A DNA stretch of 64,000 nucleotides from an uncultured Bacteroidales bacterium. GTDB taxonomy: Bacteria; Bacteroidota; Bacteroidia; Bacteroidales; Paludibacteraceae. Shown piece after piece: positions 28,192 through 37,139 of the stretch. Below the pieces are notes generated by a model. The model saw nothing but the letters and a program-made list of their open reading frames with translations. It ran no database searches and was not told the origin of the DNA. Each line of letters starts with the position of its first letter. The stretch's first letter is position 1. A program made the position numbers and the translations under genes. The DNA lies in assembly GCA_900316995.1 (NCBI GenBank), contig ONEZ01000011.1, forward strand, positions 1 through 64,000, written 5' to 3'.

Positions 28192-28875
28192 TTATTCAAC
28201 AACCTCAGTTGCAACCTCATCAACAGTATCATTAACAGTAGTGATATGCTGACCAGCCATTAGGTCATCATAGAATGCTGCATGAGCGTTTGAATTATAA
28301 GGCGCAACAAACAAGGCGGCAATACCAAAGGTTACTATAACAAGCAGGAACCAGCCTATAAAGCTAAGGTCAAGAAGGAAAAGTCTCATCTTGTTACCCT
28401 GCATAACCTTCATACTTGCCTGGATAGCCTCCTCAGCTGTAAGGTTTGGATTGTCCTTTGCAATGTAATATGTCATTGCATAAGAGTAACCCTTAACAAT
28501 ACCCGGGATTATTAAAAGCAAGCTCCACAAAAAGATATACACAGCTGTGAGCAATGACACCATAAGGCTGCGCTTGTAATCATCCTTAACTATGTTAATC
28601 ATACGGCTAACCGTGTTATCAACATTTCCACGCTGAAAATCAAGCATAGTCACATGGTAGGCGTAGTTGAAAGGTAGTACACACGCTACCGCCAATGCAA
28701 CAACCACAACAGCAAGGATTCCCTGACCGGCATCGCCGCTGGCTCCGGCAAATGAACCTATTAGATTAGGTATGTAAGAAATAACACCATAAGCCAACGT
28801 AGCAAGTACGGCAGGTTTCCAGTCAATCTTTACGGCATTGAATGCCAATTCTCTTAATTCTGAATTCAGTTTCAT
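28192..28875 (-). CDS. DUF975-like integral membrane protein
   Basis: A 227-aa multi-pass membrane protein with about five hydrophobic segments (for example ILAVVVVALAVACVLPF and AVYIFLWSLLLIIPGIV). The motif KGYSYAMTYYIAKDNPNLTA and the following helical EEAIQASMKVMQGNK match the DUF975 family pattern. Function is unknown. The second ATG (MKLNSELREL) is used because it follows a TAACTTTG -7 box on the minus strand (28900-28907) at the right distance. Confidence 0.75.
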   Translation of the reverse strand: MKLNSELRELAFNAVKIDWKPAVLATLAYGVISYIPNLIGSFAGASGDAGQGILAVVVVALAVACVLPFNYAYHVTMLDFQRGNVDNTVSRMINIVKDDYKRSLMVSLLTAVYIFLWSLLLIIPGIVKGYSYAMTYYIAKDNPNLTAEEAIQASMKVMQGNKMRLFLLDLSFIGWFLLVIVTFGIAALFVAPYNSNAHAAFYDDLMAGQHITTVNDTVDEVATEVVE

Positions 28876-28922
28876 AATTATATGTTTTTTATTTCGGTGC
28901 AAAGTTAATTAAAATAATTGAT

Positions 28923-28966
28923 ACTCCTAAACTTCTAAACTCCTAAACTCCTAAACTTCTAAACTC
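28923..28966. repeat. ACTCCTAA octamer array after rlmH
   Basis: Five octamers (ACTCCTAA or ACTTCTAA) with an exact 8-bp period. On the minus strand they read TTAGGAGT. They begin at the rlmH stop codon (28965-28967), which overlaps the array edge, and end just before the promoter of the DUF975-like gene. Confidence 0.9.
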
Positions 28967-29438
28967 AATTATGATGATACGGTTCACCTTTTATAATGGT
29001 GAAGGCTCTGTAAAGCTGCTCTGTGAATATTGCACGCACCATCTGGTGTGAGAATGTCATCTTGGAGAGAGATATTTTCTCATGCGCAGCCTTATAGACA
29101 TCGGGACTGAAACCGTAAGGGCCGCCAATCACAAACATAACACTCTTCTGCCCGCTGTTCATATAGCCGCTTATTTTCTGGGAGAACTCCACCGATGTGT
29201 ATTCACTGCCCTTCTCATCAAGCAGCACCACACGTGAAGCACCCTGAGCCGCCTTTAGTATAAGTTCCCCTTCACGCTGCTTCTGCTCCGCCTCACTCAT
29301 AGCCTTGGTGTTCTTTAGCTCTGGTATTATCTGAAACTGAAAATCCAGATAGTGCTCTAAGCGCTTAATATATACGTTTGTAAGATTTTCAACTATGGTA
29401 TCAGTGGTTTTACCCACCACAAGAAGAGTGATTTTCAT
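28965..29438 (-). CDS. rlmH: 23S rRNA pseudouridine(1915) N3-methyltransferase
   Basis: RlmH is a small SPOUT methyltransferase acting on pseudouridine in helix 69 of 23S rRNA. The 157-aa protein starts at MKITLLVVGK; the open frame continues far upstream antisense to nadC and this extension is not coding. Motifs are VVLLDEKGSEYTSVEFS, FVIGGPYGFSPDV (the SAM-binding GG[PA]YG) and LSKMTFSHQMVRAIFTEQLYRA near the end. It is divergent from nadC with a gap of 49 bases holding the nadC promoter. Confidence 0.95.
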   Translation of the reverse strand: MKITLLVVGKTTDTIVENLTNVYIKRLEHYLDFQFQIIPELKNTKAMSEAEQKQREGELILKAAQGASRVVLLDEKGSEYTSVEFSQKISGYMNSGQKSVMFVIGGPYGFSPDVYKAAHEKISLSKMTFSHQMVRAIFTEQLYRAFTIIKGEPYHHN

Positions 29439-29447
29439 TTTTTTTTG

Positions 29448-29455
29448 TATCTTTG
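29448..29455 (+). promoter_or_regulatory. -7 box of the nadC promoter
   Basis: TATCTTTG fits TAnnTTTG and lies 32 bases before the nadC ATG, in the short divergent gap with rlmH. Confidence 0.6.
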
Positions 29456-29487
29456 CCTTTAACAATTCACAAAAATACGCAATTATT

Positions 29488-30333
29488 ATGGAATACGACA
29501 ATCTTGACGCTTTAATAAAGTATTGGTTTGCTGAAGATATTGGTGACGGAGACCACACATCGCTGTGTTGCATACCGCCAACAGAGATGGGCTGCTCACA
29601 GCTTATCATCAAAGACACTGGCGTGCTGGCTGGCGTGGAGGTGGCAAAGCGTATATTCAACGCATTTGACCCTACCCTGAAGATGACCCAGTTCCTGCAT
29701 GACGGCGATGAGGTGAAGCCTGGCGATATTGCTTTTGAAGTGGAGGGCAAAGTTCTCTCACTGCTCCAGACAGAGCGCCTTATGCTTAACATAATGCAGC
29801 GCATGAGCGGCGTGGCAACCATCACTCGCAAATACGTCAAGCGTCTTGAAGGTCTGAAGACCCGTGTACTTGACACCCGCAAAACCACCCCAGGGCTGCG
29901 TCTTTTGGAGAAACAGGCTGTTAAGATTGGAGGCGGAGAGAACCACCGCATAGGCCTGTATGACATGATTCTGCTAAAAGACAACCATGTAGATTTTTCA
30001 GGTGGTGTTACAAACGCCATAACACGCGCACAGCAATACCTTAAAGAGAAGGGCAAGAAGCTCAAGATAGAGGTGGAGGTACGTAACTTTGACGAGCTGC
30101 AGGAGGCAATGGCTGTAGGTGGCATTGACCGTATAATGCTTGACAACTTCTCCATTCCAGACACCCGCAAGGCGGTGGAGATGGTGGCTGGCAGATTTGA
30201 ATTAGAGTCTTCCGGTGGCATTACATACGACACTATCCGTGACTATGCTGAGTGCGGAGTGGATGTAATCTCTGTGGGTGCTCTCACCCACTCTGTCAAG
30301 AGCCTTGACATGAGTTTTAAGGCAAAGCACTGA
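29488..30333 (+). CDS. nadC: Nicotinate-nucleotide diphosphorylase (carboxylating), quinolinate phosphoribosyltransferase
   Basis: NadC converts quinolinate and PRPP to nicotinate mononucleotide in de novo NAD synthesis. It is 281 aa from the ATG at 29488; the longer frame upstream overlaps rlmH and was rejected. Signatures include EDIGDGDHTS, LLQTERLMLNIMQRMSGVAT, DTRKTTPGLRLLEKQAVKIGG, IEVEVRNFDEL and SSGGITYDTI. It is followed at 14 bases by the lipid-kinase gene. nadD of the same pathway is present at 39205-39822. Confidence 0.96.
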   Translation: MEYDNLDALIKYWFAEDIGDGDHTSLCCIPPTEMGCSQLIIKDTGVLAGVEVAKRIFNAFDPTLKMTQFLHDGDEVKPGDIAFEVEGKVLSLLQTERLMLNIMQRMSGVATITRKYVKRLEGLKTRVLDTRKTTPGLRLLEKQAVKIGGGENHRIGLYDMILLKDNHVDFSGGVTNAITRAQQYLKEKGKKLKIEVEVRNFDELQEAMAVGGIDRIMLDNFSIPDTRKAVEMVAGRFELESSGGITYDTIRDYAECGVDVISVGALTHSVKSLDMSFKAKH

Positions 30334-30347
30334 CATTACGCCATATA

Positions 30348-31229
30348 ATGGAGAAGAAAAAGGTACTGTTTATTATCAATCCTGTTTCAGGCATCACAAA
30401 ACACAAGTTTTGGGTGGACTTGGCAATTAAGGCACTCCATGAAACATACGATTTTCAGGTGTGCCACACTAAGTATGCCGGTCACGGGAATGTTCTGGCC
30501 AAGGAGGCTGTGGCTGCCGGCACAGACATAGTGGTGGCAGTAGGTGGTGACGGTACCGTAAATGAGGTGGCATCGGCGCTTGTGGGCACTTCCACAAGAC
30601 TTTCAATATTCCCTATGGGCTCCGGCAACGGGCTTGCCAGAGAGCTTGGCATTAACACCAAACTTTCACACAAATCAATTGTTGCTCTAAAGCATGACCA
30701 GCCTAAAAAGGTGGATTACGGACTTGCCATGGGGCAGCCTTTTTTCTGCACTTGCGGCACCGGCTTTGACGCTGAGATAGCGCGCCGCATAGCTGGCAGC
30801 AAGGTCAGAGGTTTTATAAGTTACGCATACCTGTGCGCCAAGGCGCTCTTCTCATACAAACCAGTAACTGTTACATACAGCGTAGAAGGCGGTGAAACCG
30901 TAACACGTCCCGTGTTTGTCATCAACGCCGCCAACATAAAGCAGTTTGGTTTTGGAGCACAGATAGCACCGCTTGCCAGCGTTCAGGACGGTCTGCTTGA
31001 CGTAACCATAGTGCCGCCAATAAACTTTCTCCAGACTATGAAACTTGCCATAGGAATGTTCACCCACACATTCCATAAGATGAGCCCTGTGGAGACCTTC
31101 AAATGCACGGAGCTCACAGTCACACTGCCAGATGAAGCCCCCTTCCACATAGACGGAGACTACATCAAGCGCACAGAGAATACCTTCACCATAAAAGTTA
31201 TCCCTGGCGGTATAAACATTTTAGTGTAA
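30348..31229 (+). CDS. Diacylglycerol/lipid kinase family protein (YegS/DgkB-like)
   Basis: A 293-aa member of the DAGK_cat superfamily. It has the nucleotide-binding GGDGTVNEVASAL (about residue 65), PMGSGNGLAREL (about residue 93) and a C-terminal domain with the catalytic-type DGLLDVTIV and HIDGDY. Such enzymes phosphorylate diacylglycerol or sphingoid-type lipids; Bacteroidales make sphingolipids, but the substrate cannot be read from sequence. It appears co-transcribed with nadC. Confidence 0.88.
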   Translation: MEKKKVLFIINPVSGITKHKFWVDLAIKALHETYDFQVCHTKYAGHGNVLAKEAVAAGTDIVVAVGGDGTVNEVASALVGTSTRLSIFPMGSGNGLARELGINTKLSHKSIVALKHDQPKKVDYGLAMGQPFFCTCGTGFDAEIARRIAGSKVRGFISYAYLCAKALFSYKPVTVTYSVEGGETVTRPVFVINAANIKQFGFGAQIAPLASVQDGLLDVTIVPPINFLQTMKLAIGMFTHTFHKMSPVETFKCTELTVTLPDEAPFHIDGDYIKRTENTFTIKVIPGGINILV

Positions 31230-31271
31230 TCCACAACATCATAATCTGCCGCGAACACAGATTTTTAGTCC

Positions 31272-31307
31272 AAATGGCAGAATAAACATAGGCTTATTTT
31301 GCCATTT
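31272..31307. terminator. Long hairpin between the lipid kinase and the polysaccharide island
   Basis: AAATGGCA-G-AATAA pairs with TTATT-T-TGCCATTT (13 of 14 bp, 8-base loop). Both strands are AT-rich nearby but no perfect U-run follows. It lies at the junction between the convergent lipid-kinase gene and the island. The rest of the 208-base gap (31230-31437) shows no gene. Confidence 0.5.
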
Positions 31308-31437
31308 CGCATATTTTTTATACCTCCACGGCAGAATAGCGCAAGAAAAGATTATGCAATGTGGCATCCGGCAAGCACAGCGGCATAATTCAGAGACAGG
31401 TTACCATGGATGATTTGTTTGCAGTGTAAACTAAGCG

Positions 31438-32019
31438 TTATTTGAATCTTCTAAGCTTTTGAAGTCTGTTTCGGGCAATGCGTTTCTTCTCATAGAACGT
31501 GTACATATCGTAGCTTAGAATAGTACCATTCAGACCTCTACTCTCTACTTCCGTAAGTTTCTCCGCCTCTTTTGTACAAATTTTGCGCTCAACTATCCAG
31601 TATCTTATATCATTGAATAAATTACAAATTCCACTAAAAGGCATTTCTCTATTAAGATAATATACCTTGATACCATAGGTGCCAAGAGCATTTTTTAAAG
31701 AACGAATAATCGGAAGATAAACGCTATCTACGCCATAATCCAAATAACATTCTTTTGCCCCGATGTGAACTATATCTATAACAATATCCTTTATTCTTTT
31801 TACAGCATTAGAAACCTCTCCATACGGACACGCATAATGATGTACGCAGATTCTATCATTTTTTTCTATACTATCGCCAAAACTTTTAGCAACTGGCATA
31901 TCAAAAACATTGACATCTCCCAATATACTTAAGCAATCAACCACTTCTGCAAAAACAGGTGAGGCCTTTGAGTTTTGACAGTTATATTGTCCAACAACAA
32001 TGTACTTATCAACATTCAT
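31438..32019 (-). CDS. Unrecognised protein of the polysaccharide island
   Basis: I do not recognise this 193-aa protein. It begins MNVDKYIVVGQYN, has a middle with alternating strands and helices (IVIDIVHIGAKECYLDYG), and ends with a very basic tail (KKRIARNRLQKLRRFK). No signal peptide or membrane segment is seen. It is the last gene of the leftward polysaccharide operon, 3 bases after a GT4 glycosyltransferase, so a glycan-related role is an inference from position only. Base composition is AT-rich like its neighbours. Confidence 0.6.
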   Translation of the reverse strand: MNVDKYIVVGQYNCQNSKASPVFAEVVDCLSILGDVNVFDMPVAKSFGDSIEKNDRICVHHYACPYGEVSNAVKRIKDIVIDIVHIGAKECYLDYGVDSVYLPIIRSLKNALGTYGIKVYYLNREMPFSGICNLFNDIRYWIVERKICTKEAEKLTEVESRGLNGTILSYDMYTFYEKKRIARNRLQKLRRFK

Positions 32020-32022
32020 ACC

Positions 32023-33168
32023 TTATGAAATTTTTGAATATAAATTTTCTATTTCATTCGCTATACGTTCCCAATTATACTCCATTGATTTATTACGGGC
32101 AGACTCAGAAAAAGCATTCCACAAATCATGATTTTCCAGTAATTTTCCACACATTTCCATCATAGTTCTCACATCACCATAATCACACAGCAGACCACAT
32201 TTACCATTCTCAACAACGTATGGTATTCCACCTACATTAGTAGCAACAACAGGCAAACCAGCAGCCATTGCCTCTGCAAAGGCTATCCCCTGAGACTCTT
32301 CTCTACTGTGTAGTACAAAAAGTTTAGATGAACTATACGCCTTTAACAATTCTTCATGAGGCAAATTAACCTCTATTGACACTCTGCTCTCAAAGCCATC
32401 TTCCTTCACAATTCCTTGCAATTGTTTATAGTAGTTTTCATCTGCCATTGAGCCTATAATTCTTAGCCTTGCATCAACACCATTGGAGCACAACATTTTA
32501 AACATATTATAAGTATATACATGCCCCTTACGAGGGCCTATAGATCCAACCGAGAGAATAACTTTACTCTGTGGGTCACATTTCAAGTCATAATACGAGT
32601 TGTCTATTCCTTGAGGTATAACATACAGTTCCGGTTGGAATCTTAAATTATACCCTTTTATTTTTTCTTTGACATACTCTGTATCCACTATCGCCATAGG
32701 TGCGCATCTGAGCAGACCTTTTTCACTATGAGTTTGTACTATAAATTGATACAAATGCTTCAAGGATGGTTTTCTTTTAAAAGACTGCCACTTTTCCTCT
32801 TTTAACAATCCATGAACCGTAAGTATAACAGGAATACCATAGTTCTTTAATGACATGTACATGGCTTTTGAGAATGGTCCAGTTCCATGAACATGACAAA
32901 CATCTGGGTGTAACGCTATAATATCTCTTAAATAATCTTCAATACTTTTAACTGCATCTACATTATGTACTCCCTTATTAGCATAGCGGTTTACTGTTAT
33001 CTGACCATACATATCAACCCTGTTCTGACCGCCAATACGCGGATAGTCAAAAACATCCACGGTATGATTCATTGATAATTGTTTAACCAATCCATATACC
33101 GATGATTCAATACCACCGTGAATACAATCTGGTGACAATGGGTATGCTCCAACCTGAACAATATTCAT
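32023..33168 (-). CDS. GT4-family glycosyltransferase
   Basis: A 381-aa GT-B fold retaining glycosyltransferase. The N-terminal domain has IVQVGAYPLSPDCIHGGIES (glycine loop) and a DVCHVHGTGPFSK acceptor region. The C-terminal Glycos_transf_1 domain has VILSVGSIGPRKGHVYTYNM and the donor-binding E-x7-E motif in HSREESQGIAFAEAMAAGLP. It acts at the cytoplasmic face in building a surface glycan; donor and acceptor are unknown. It overlaps the upstream GT2 gene by 4 bases, so translation is probably coupled. Confidence 0.9.
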   Translation of the reverse strand: MNIVQVGAYPLSPDCIHGGIESSVYGLVKQLSMNHTVDVFDYPRIGGQNRVDMYGQITVNRYANKGVHNVDAVKSIEDYLRDIIALHPDVCHVHGTGPFSKAMYMSLKNYGIPVILTVHGLLKEEKWQSFKRKPSLKHLYQFIVQTHSEKGLLRCAPMAIVDTEYVKEKIKGYNLRFQPELYVIPQGIDNSYYDLKCDPQSKVILSVGSIGPRKGHVYTYNMFKMLCSNGVDARLRIIGSMADENYYKQLQGIVKEDGFESRVSIEVNLPHEELLKAYSSSKLFVLHSREESQGIAFAEAMAAGLPVVATNVGGIPYVVENGKCGLLCDYGDVRTMMEMCGKLLENHDLWNAFSESARNKSMEYNWERIANEIENLYSKIS

Positions 33169-34172
33169 GATTTTCTTTTAACAAAATGTTTTATACTTCT
33201 TGCAATTCTATACGCTGGGGACAAAAACAACAGCAAAACCTGAGAAACTACAGGATACTGAATTAACTTCATTTGCCAATACCTTGACGGCCAAGATTTC
33301 ATGATTTCATACTCATCACGTGAAAAGCTCTTATAAAACTTGGAACGCTCTTTTATTGACATCTTCAGTATATGAGACATACCTCTTAAGTTCCATGTAT
33401 AGAAATCATCGGAGGAGATGTGCACCCACTCTTTCTCATCTTCAACCTTTTGGGACCAAAAATAAATTCTAAGGCCTAAACGCACTCTCCACTCCAATTT
33501 CTGAGCCGTAACATTATGAGAGGAACTAGTTGGATTGTTATGATACAAATAAATATCAACCGGCCGATATTGTACAGACTTTGCATTATACATACAGCGA
33601 TAACACCAATCCGTATCCTCGTAAATCATGTTTTCCACAAATGGCTCCGTGCGTCTCAATAGTTCTGTTTTGTATATCCCTATCCACACCGCACCAAACG
33701 CCACTCTGTTAATCATTTCATCTCTAAAAAACTGAGGACCAGTGACTATTGGTGTCTCTTTCGGATAATTTGCCCAATATGATTTATTGCCTTTTTCATC
33801 TACACACACAGCTCTGCCAATCATCAGCTCGATGTCGTTTTTGCGCATGTGTTCAATTTGAGATAGTAAATCATATTTTACTATCTCATCATCTTGATCC
33901 ATAAATACAGCATATTCTCCATGAGCGTACTTAATAGCAGTGTTTGAGCCACCTCCTTGACGTTTATTTACTGAATGGCGAAGTAATACAACAGATGGGT
34001 GCTTTTTAGCTATAGATGATATAACAGATGTAGTGTCATCCGTGGATTTATCATCTACACATATTATCTCCATTTCTTCCTCTGGTATATCTAATGAAAA
34101 TATAGAGTTAAGGCACTTCTCAATGAAAGGAGTTGCATTATATACTGGAATAATAAAGGAGACTTTTTTCAT
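33165..34172 (-). CDS. GT2-family glycosyltransferase
   Basis: A 335-aa inverting GT-A fold glycosyltransferase. FIIPVYNATPFIEKCLNSIF opens the nucleotide-binding domain, IICVDDKSTDDT follows, and the metal-binding DxD-type motif is FMDQDDEIV (about residue 95). The C-terminal part is hydrophilic apart from a hydrophobic tail region (PVVSQVLLLFLSPAYRIA) that may touch the membrane. Sugar specificity is unknown. It lies between two other glycosyltransferase genes in an AT-rich operon. Confidence 0.9.
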   Translation of the reverse strand: MKKVSFIIPVYNATPFIEKCLNSIFSLDIPEEEMEIICVDDKSTDDTTSVISSIAKKHPSVVLLRHSVNKRQGGGSNTAIKYAHGEYAVFMDQDDEIVKYDLLSQIEHMRKNDIELMIGRAVCVDEKGNKSYWANYPKETPIVTGPQFFRDEMINRVAFGAVWIGIYKTELLRRTEPFVENMIYEDTDWCYRCMYNAKSVQYRPVDIYLYHNNPTSSSHNVTAQKLEWRVRLGLRIYFWSQKVEDEKEWVHISSDDFYTWNLRGMSHILKMSIKERSKFYKSFSRDEYEIMKSWPSRYWQMKLIQYPVVSQVLLLFLSPAYRIARSIKHFVKRKS

Positions 34173-34226
34173 AATATCTTTATAAATGAATATTTCAGTT
34201 TCATCAAAATTATAATAGGTATTATT

Positions 34227-35018
34227 TCAGGGGCTACAGCGAGAATCCTTTTCTTCCAATGAAAGTTCACAGAAAAAAAACAGGTGACGGGCATTGTTGA
34301 AAAAAGACTTGTATGCAAGTTTGCGCCATCTTTTACTATGCTTACTTAAAATATACGTGCGTCCGGCGTTATTTCGCTGAGCATCTGATGTTATTGAATC
34401 TACATTGCAGAAATAATAGTCAGACAAAACATTATTAACTGACTTATAATTGCATATACTACTAAGCCTTAGGTGTGTATCTAATTCCTGATACGCCATG
34501 CAATCTTCATCCAATAGATTCATTTCCATCAGCTTAGAGCGTCTTATCATAGCCATATTAAAAGTGACATAAGTTGTATTTTTATATAGTGCCTCCTCTA
34601 TTTTGCCACTCATAGCCCCCCAATTGGGATACTCATACCTTGTTGGATTTTGGTGAACAATACGTATAAGAGATGATATTACATCTGCTCCTGAATTTAC
34701 CTCGGAAACCAATTCCTCAAGAAAATTTGGATATGCATAATCATCTGAGTCGAATAATACAACCCATTCTGCTGTAGATTTAAGTATTCCAGTGTTCCTT
34801 GCGCCCTGAGCGCCTTTACTTCTCTCATTTAAATAGTATTTAATACGAGCATCTTTTGCCATAAATGTTTCAATAACAGCGGTCGTATTATCGGTTGAAT
34901 GGTCATCAACAACCAACAATTCCCATTCTTTGTAAGTCTGCGATATGAAAGATTCGATGGTACGGCCAATGACGTTAGCCCTGTTATATGTCGGAATAAT
35001 TATTGATACGATTGGCAT
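34227..35018 (-). CDS. GT2-family glycosyltransferase
   Basis: A 263-aa GT-A fold glycosyltransferase with SIIIPTYNRANVIGRTIESF at the start, LLVVDDHSTDNTTAV, and the acidic metal site VVLFDSDDYAYPNFLEEL near residue 92. It ends in EKDSRCSP without the long C-terminal extension of its neighbour. It overlaps the end of the phosphoribosyltransferase/HAD gene by 19 bases. Substrate unknown. Confidence 0.88.
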   Translation of the reverse strand: MPIVSIIIPTYNRANVIGRTIESFISQTYKEWELLVVDDHSTDNTTAVIETFMAKDARIKYYLNERSKGAQGARNTGILKSTAEWVVLFDSDDYAYPNFLEELVSEVNSGADVISSLIRIVHQNPTRYEYPNWGAMSGKIEEALYKNTTYVTFNMAMIRRSKLMEMNLLDEDCMAYQELDTHLRLSSICNYKSVNNVLSDYYFCNVDSITSDAQRNNAGRTYILSKHSKRWRKLAYKSFFNNARHLFFFCELSLEEKDSRCSP

Positions 35019-35964
35019 CTAACTATTTTTTTTATTTTTATTAAAAATTTTACCAGGTTCGGGAATCTTTTAACAAGTTTCTGTTTCATTGATAGATTTA
35101 GTTTTCCACTAAGCGTATTAGGAGATACTATTGAATTTGTTTCAATGCAGATTACAGGGCGTTTTGTAATATTTGCTATAACCTGTGCTTGATACACGCT
35201 TGACTCTATAAACATTTTAGCTTTCTTCTTTTTATACCATTCAGCCTTATACTCTCCATGTCTGTTCCATTGAATTCTATTTTCCTTATTGGGAAAATCC
35301 AGCAATATCAAATCATCGTACTTAATATTGTGATTGCTTAACCATTTTTCCGTAACACTTCTGTATTTCTCAAGTCTGCATGAAACAAGACATCCAATCT
35401 TTGCAGTAGGAATAAATAGTGGTGGTGCTTCTTTTATATATTTTGTATAAATTGGTCCATCATCGTCAATTGGAGGATCGACATTTAACACGCCATCAAT
35501 ATCTACACACGAATCCTGCAAAAGAGAATGATGCATTAGATTCCACTCGAATATGCGTGGACATTCTACCTCTTCCAGATAAATGTCTATTAGACCTTTA
35601 CTACTTCTTGTAACATACGGTGCAAAAAAAATACACGAACATTTTAATTCTGAATTTTTAATTATATTTCTAACCTTTTGATTTGCATTCCCTGAGTCAA
35701 CAGAATCATCAACGATAAGCACTTTATTAATTAATTCTGTCTGACCTTGCAACATACTTCCACGTTCTCCACATGATAAAGTCTTACCCCCCCAACAAAA
35801 AATGTGTTAATATCAGACAATCTTTTGTTGAGGTATAGTGCTATCATCGTAGCGGGAAGCATACCACTACGTGGAACTCCAACAACGACATCGATATCAT
35901 GTGGAATCTTATACAAATTTGTGCGTATTAGGTTGCTTAAATCAGCTATTGTCCTATAATTCAT
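35000..35964 (-). pseudogene. Phosphoribosyltransferase-HAD-like fusion split by a frameshift at a G7 tract
   Basis: Two frames together make one protein. The first 77 aa (35731-35964) contain VVGVPRSGMLPATMIALYLN, the start of a type I phosphoribosyltransferase fold. The second frame (35000-35755) carries the PRPP loop VLIVDDSVDSGNA and then a HAD-like part with VDIDGVLNVDPP and KMFIESSVYQAQVIA. They join at a run of seven G on the coding strand (35787-35793): eight or five Gs would restore a continuous VGGGKTLSCGERGSM. The gene may be broken, phase-variable by slippage, or a sequencing error. Similar PRTase-HAD proteins occur in polysaccharide loci; their role is unclear. Confidence 0.75.
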
Positions 35965-36013
35965 TTTAGTTCACTTCTTAATCTTTTAATATGTTTTTCA
36001 GATGATAACCTAT

Positions 36014-37138
36014 TTAATAAAATGATGAAACCTTTTGAGTCACATACAATATTTTACTTCGAGTTAAGCATTGTCCCATCGGCAAGCTTAGTTCCTCATC
36101 CGCCAGTCGTTCTGTTATTGGCAGACTTAATTGAGGGGTGTTCCATAGCTCTTTTGCATAACACTCTTGCTTGTGCGGTGGTATTGGATAGTGGATTACA
36201 GTTCCTATTCCATTGTCTGCAAGATATTTTTGCAGTCGGTCTCTGTTCCCTTTGCCCTTTACTAGTATCGGGAACAGATGATATGCATTGTTCTCATCTG
36301 GCAGTCTTTCTGGCAGTTCTATTAGAGGGTTGTTGATGTTCTCATAATAGTATTTTGCCACCTGCTGACGAAGCTTTACATCCTCATCCAAGTGTTTGAG
36401 TTTTACATCAAGTATTGCAGCTTGAAGTTCATCCAAGCGGCTGTTTCCGCCTGCATATTTGAACACATACTTTTTCTGACTGCCATAGTTCGCAAGTGCA
36501 CGAATTACCGTGGCCAGCTCATCATCATTGGTTGTAACGGCTCCTGCATCTCCAAGTGCGCCAAGGTTCTTGCCTGGATAGAAACTTTGACCTGCGGCAT
36601 CCCCTATTGAGCCTGTCTTCTGTCCTTTGTATGTGCAGCCGTGTGCTTGCGCATTGTCTTCTATTAGTTTGAGATTATACTTTTTGCACAAAGCGCCTAT
36701 CGTCTCTGTATATGCCAAACGACCATACAGATGAACAATACAGATTGCCTTTGTACGTTCCGTTATAACCTCTTCTATACGGTCATCATCAATCTCAAGA
36801 GTGGTTGGTTTGGGTTCTACTAATACTGGCTTCAGCCCGTTCTCTGTGATTGCGAGAATGGTTGCTATGTAAGTATTAGCAGGCACAATGACTTCATCGC
36901 CTGGCTTCATAACTCCAAGCTCAATGTACGCTCTGAATATCCATATCAGTGCATCAAGTCCGTTGGCACAGCCTATGCAGTGCTTGGTTCCTATGTATTT
37001 GGCATAGTTAGCCTCAAAGCGTTCATTCTCCGCTCCCTGCAGATACCAACCGCTGTCTATGACACGAAGTGCCGCCTCATGTATCTCATCAGCGTACTTG
37101 GCTGTGATGTCTTTTAACGATAGGAATGGAACGTTCAT
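36014..37138 (-). CDS. DegT/DnrJ/EryC1/StrS sugar aminotransferase (FdtB/QdtB-like)
   Basis: A 374-aa PLP-dependent aminotransferase acting on a nucleotide-linked keto-sugar. The cofactor lysine is in [17 protein letters not shown] (about residue 185), with [10 protein letters not shown] (the Asp-x-Ala-Gln PLP contact) and [24 protein letters not shown]. Its first line, [16 protein letters not shown], is typical of enzymes making 3-amino-3,6-dideoxyhexoses. It is 1 base from the double ketoisomerase gene, and the pair fits dTDP-Fuc3N or dTDP-Qui3N synthesis. No acetyltransferase follows within the operon, so the final sugar is uncertain. Confidence 0.9.
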   Translation of the reverse strand: MNVPFLSLKDITAKYADEIHEAALRVIDSGWYLQGAENERFEANYAKYIGTKHCIGCANGLDALIWIFRAYIELGVMKPGDEVIVPANTYIATILAITENGLKPVLVEPKPTTLEIDDDRIEEVITERTKAICIVHLYGRLAYTETIGALCKKYNLKLIEDNAQAHGCTYKGQKTGSIGDAAGQSFYPGKNLGALGDAGAVTTNDDELATVIRALANYGSQKKYVFKYAGGNSRLDELQAAILDVKLKHLDEDVKLRQQVAKYYYENINNPLIELPERLPDENNAYHLFPILVKGKGNRDRLQKYLADNGIGTVIHYPIPPHKQECYAKELWNTPQLSLPITERLADEELSLPMGQCLTRSKILYVTQKVSSFY

Positions 37139-37139
37139 T

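Noticed and set aside
28965..30233. 422-aa open frame containing RlmH
   Set aside because: The upstream 265 codons are antisense to nadC and lack family similarity; RlmH starts at its own ATG at 29438.
31230..31437. tRNA gene or integration site at the island edge
   Set aside because: No cloverleaf, TTC/GTTCGA arm or direct repeat matching the other island edge was found; only a long hairpin.
36014..36120. Frameshift at the C-terminus of the sugar aminotransferase
   Set aside because: The last residues are unusual, but the length is normal for the family and no better continuation exists in another frame.
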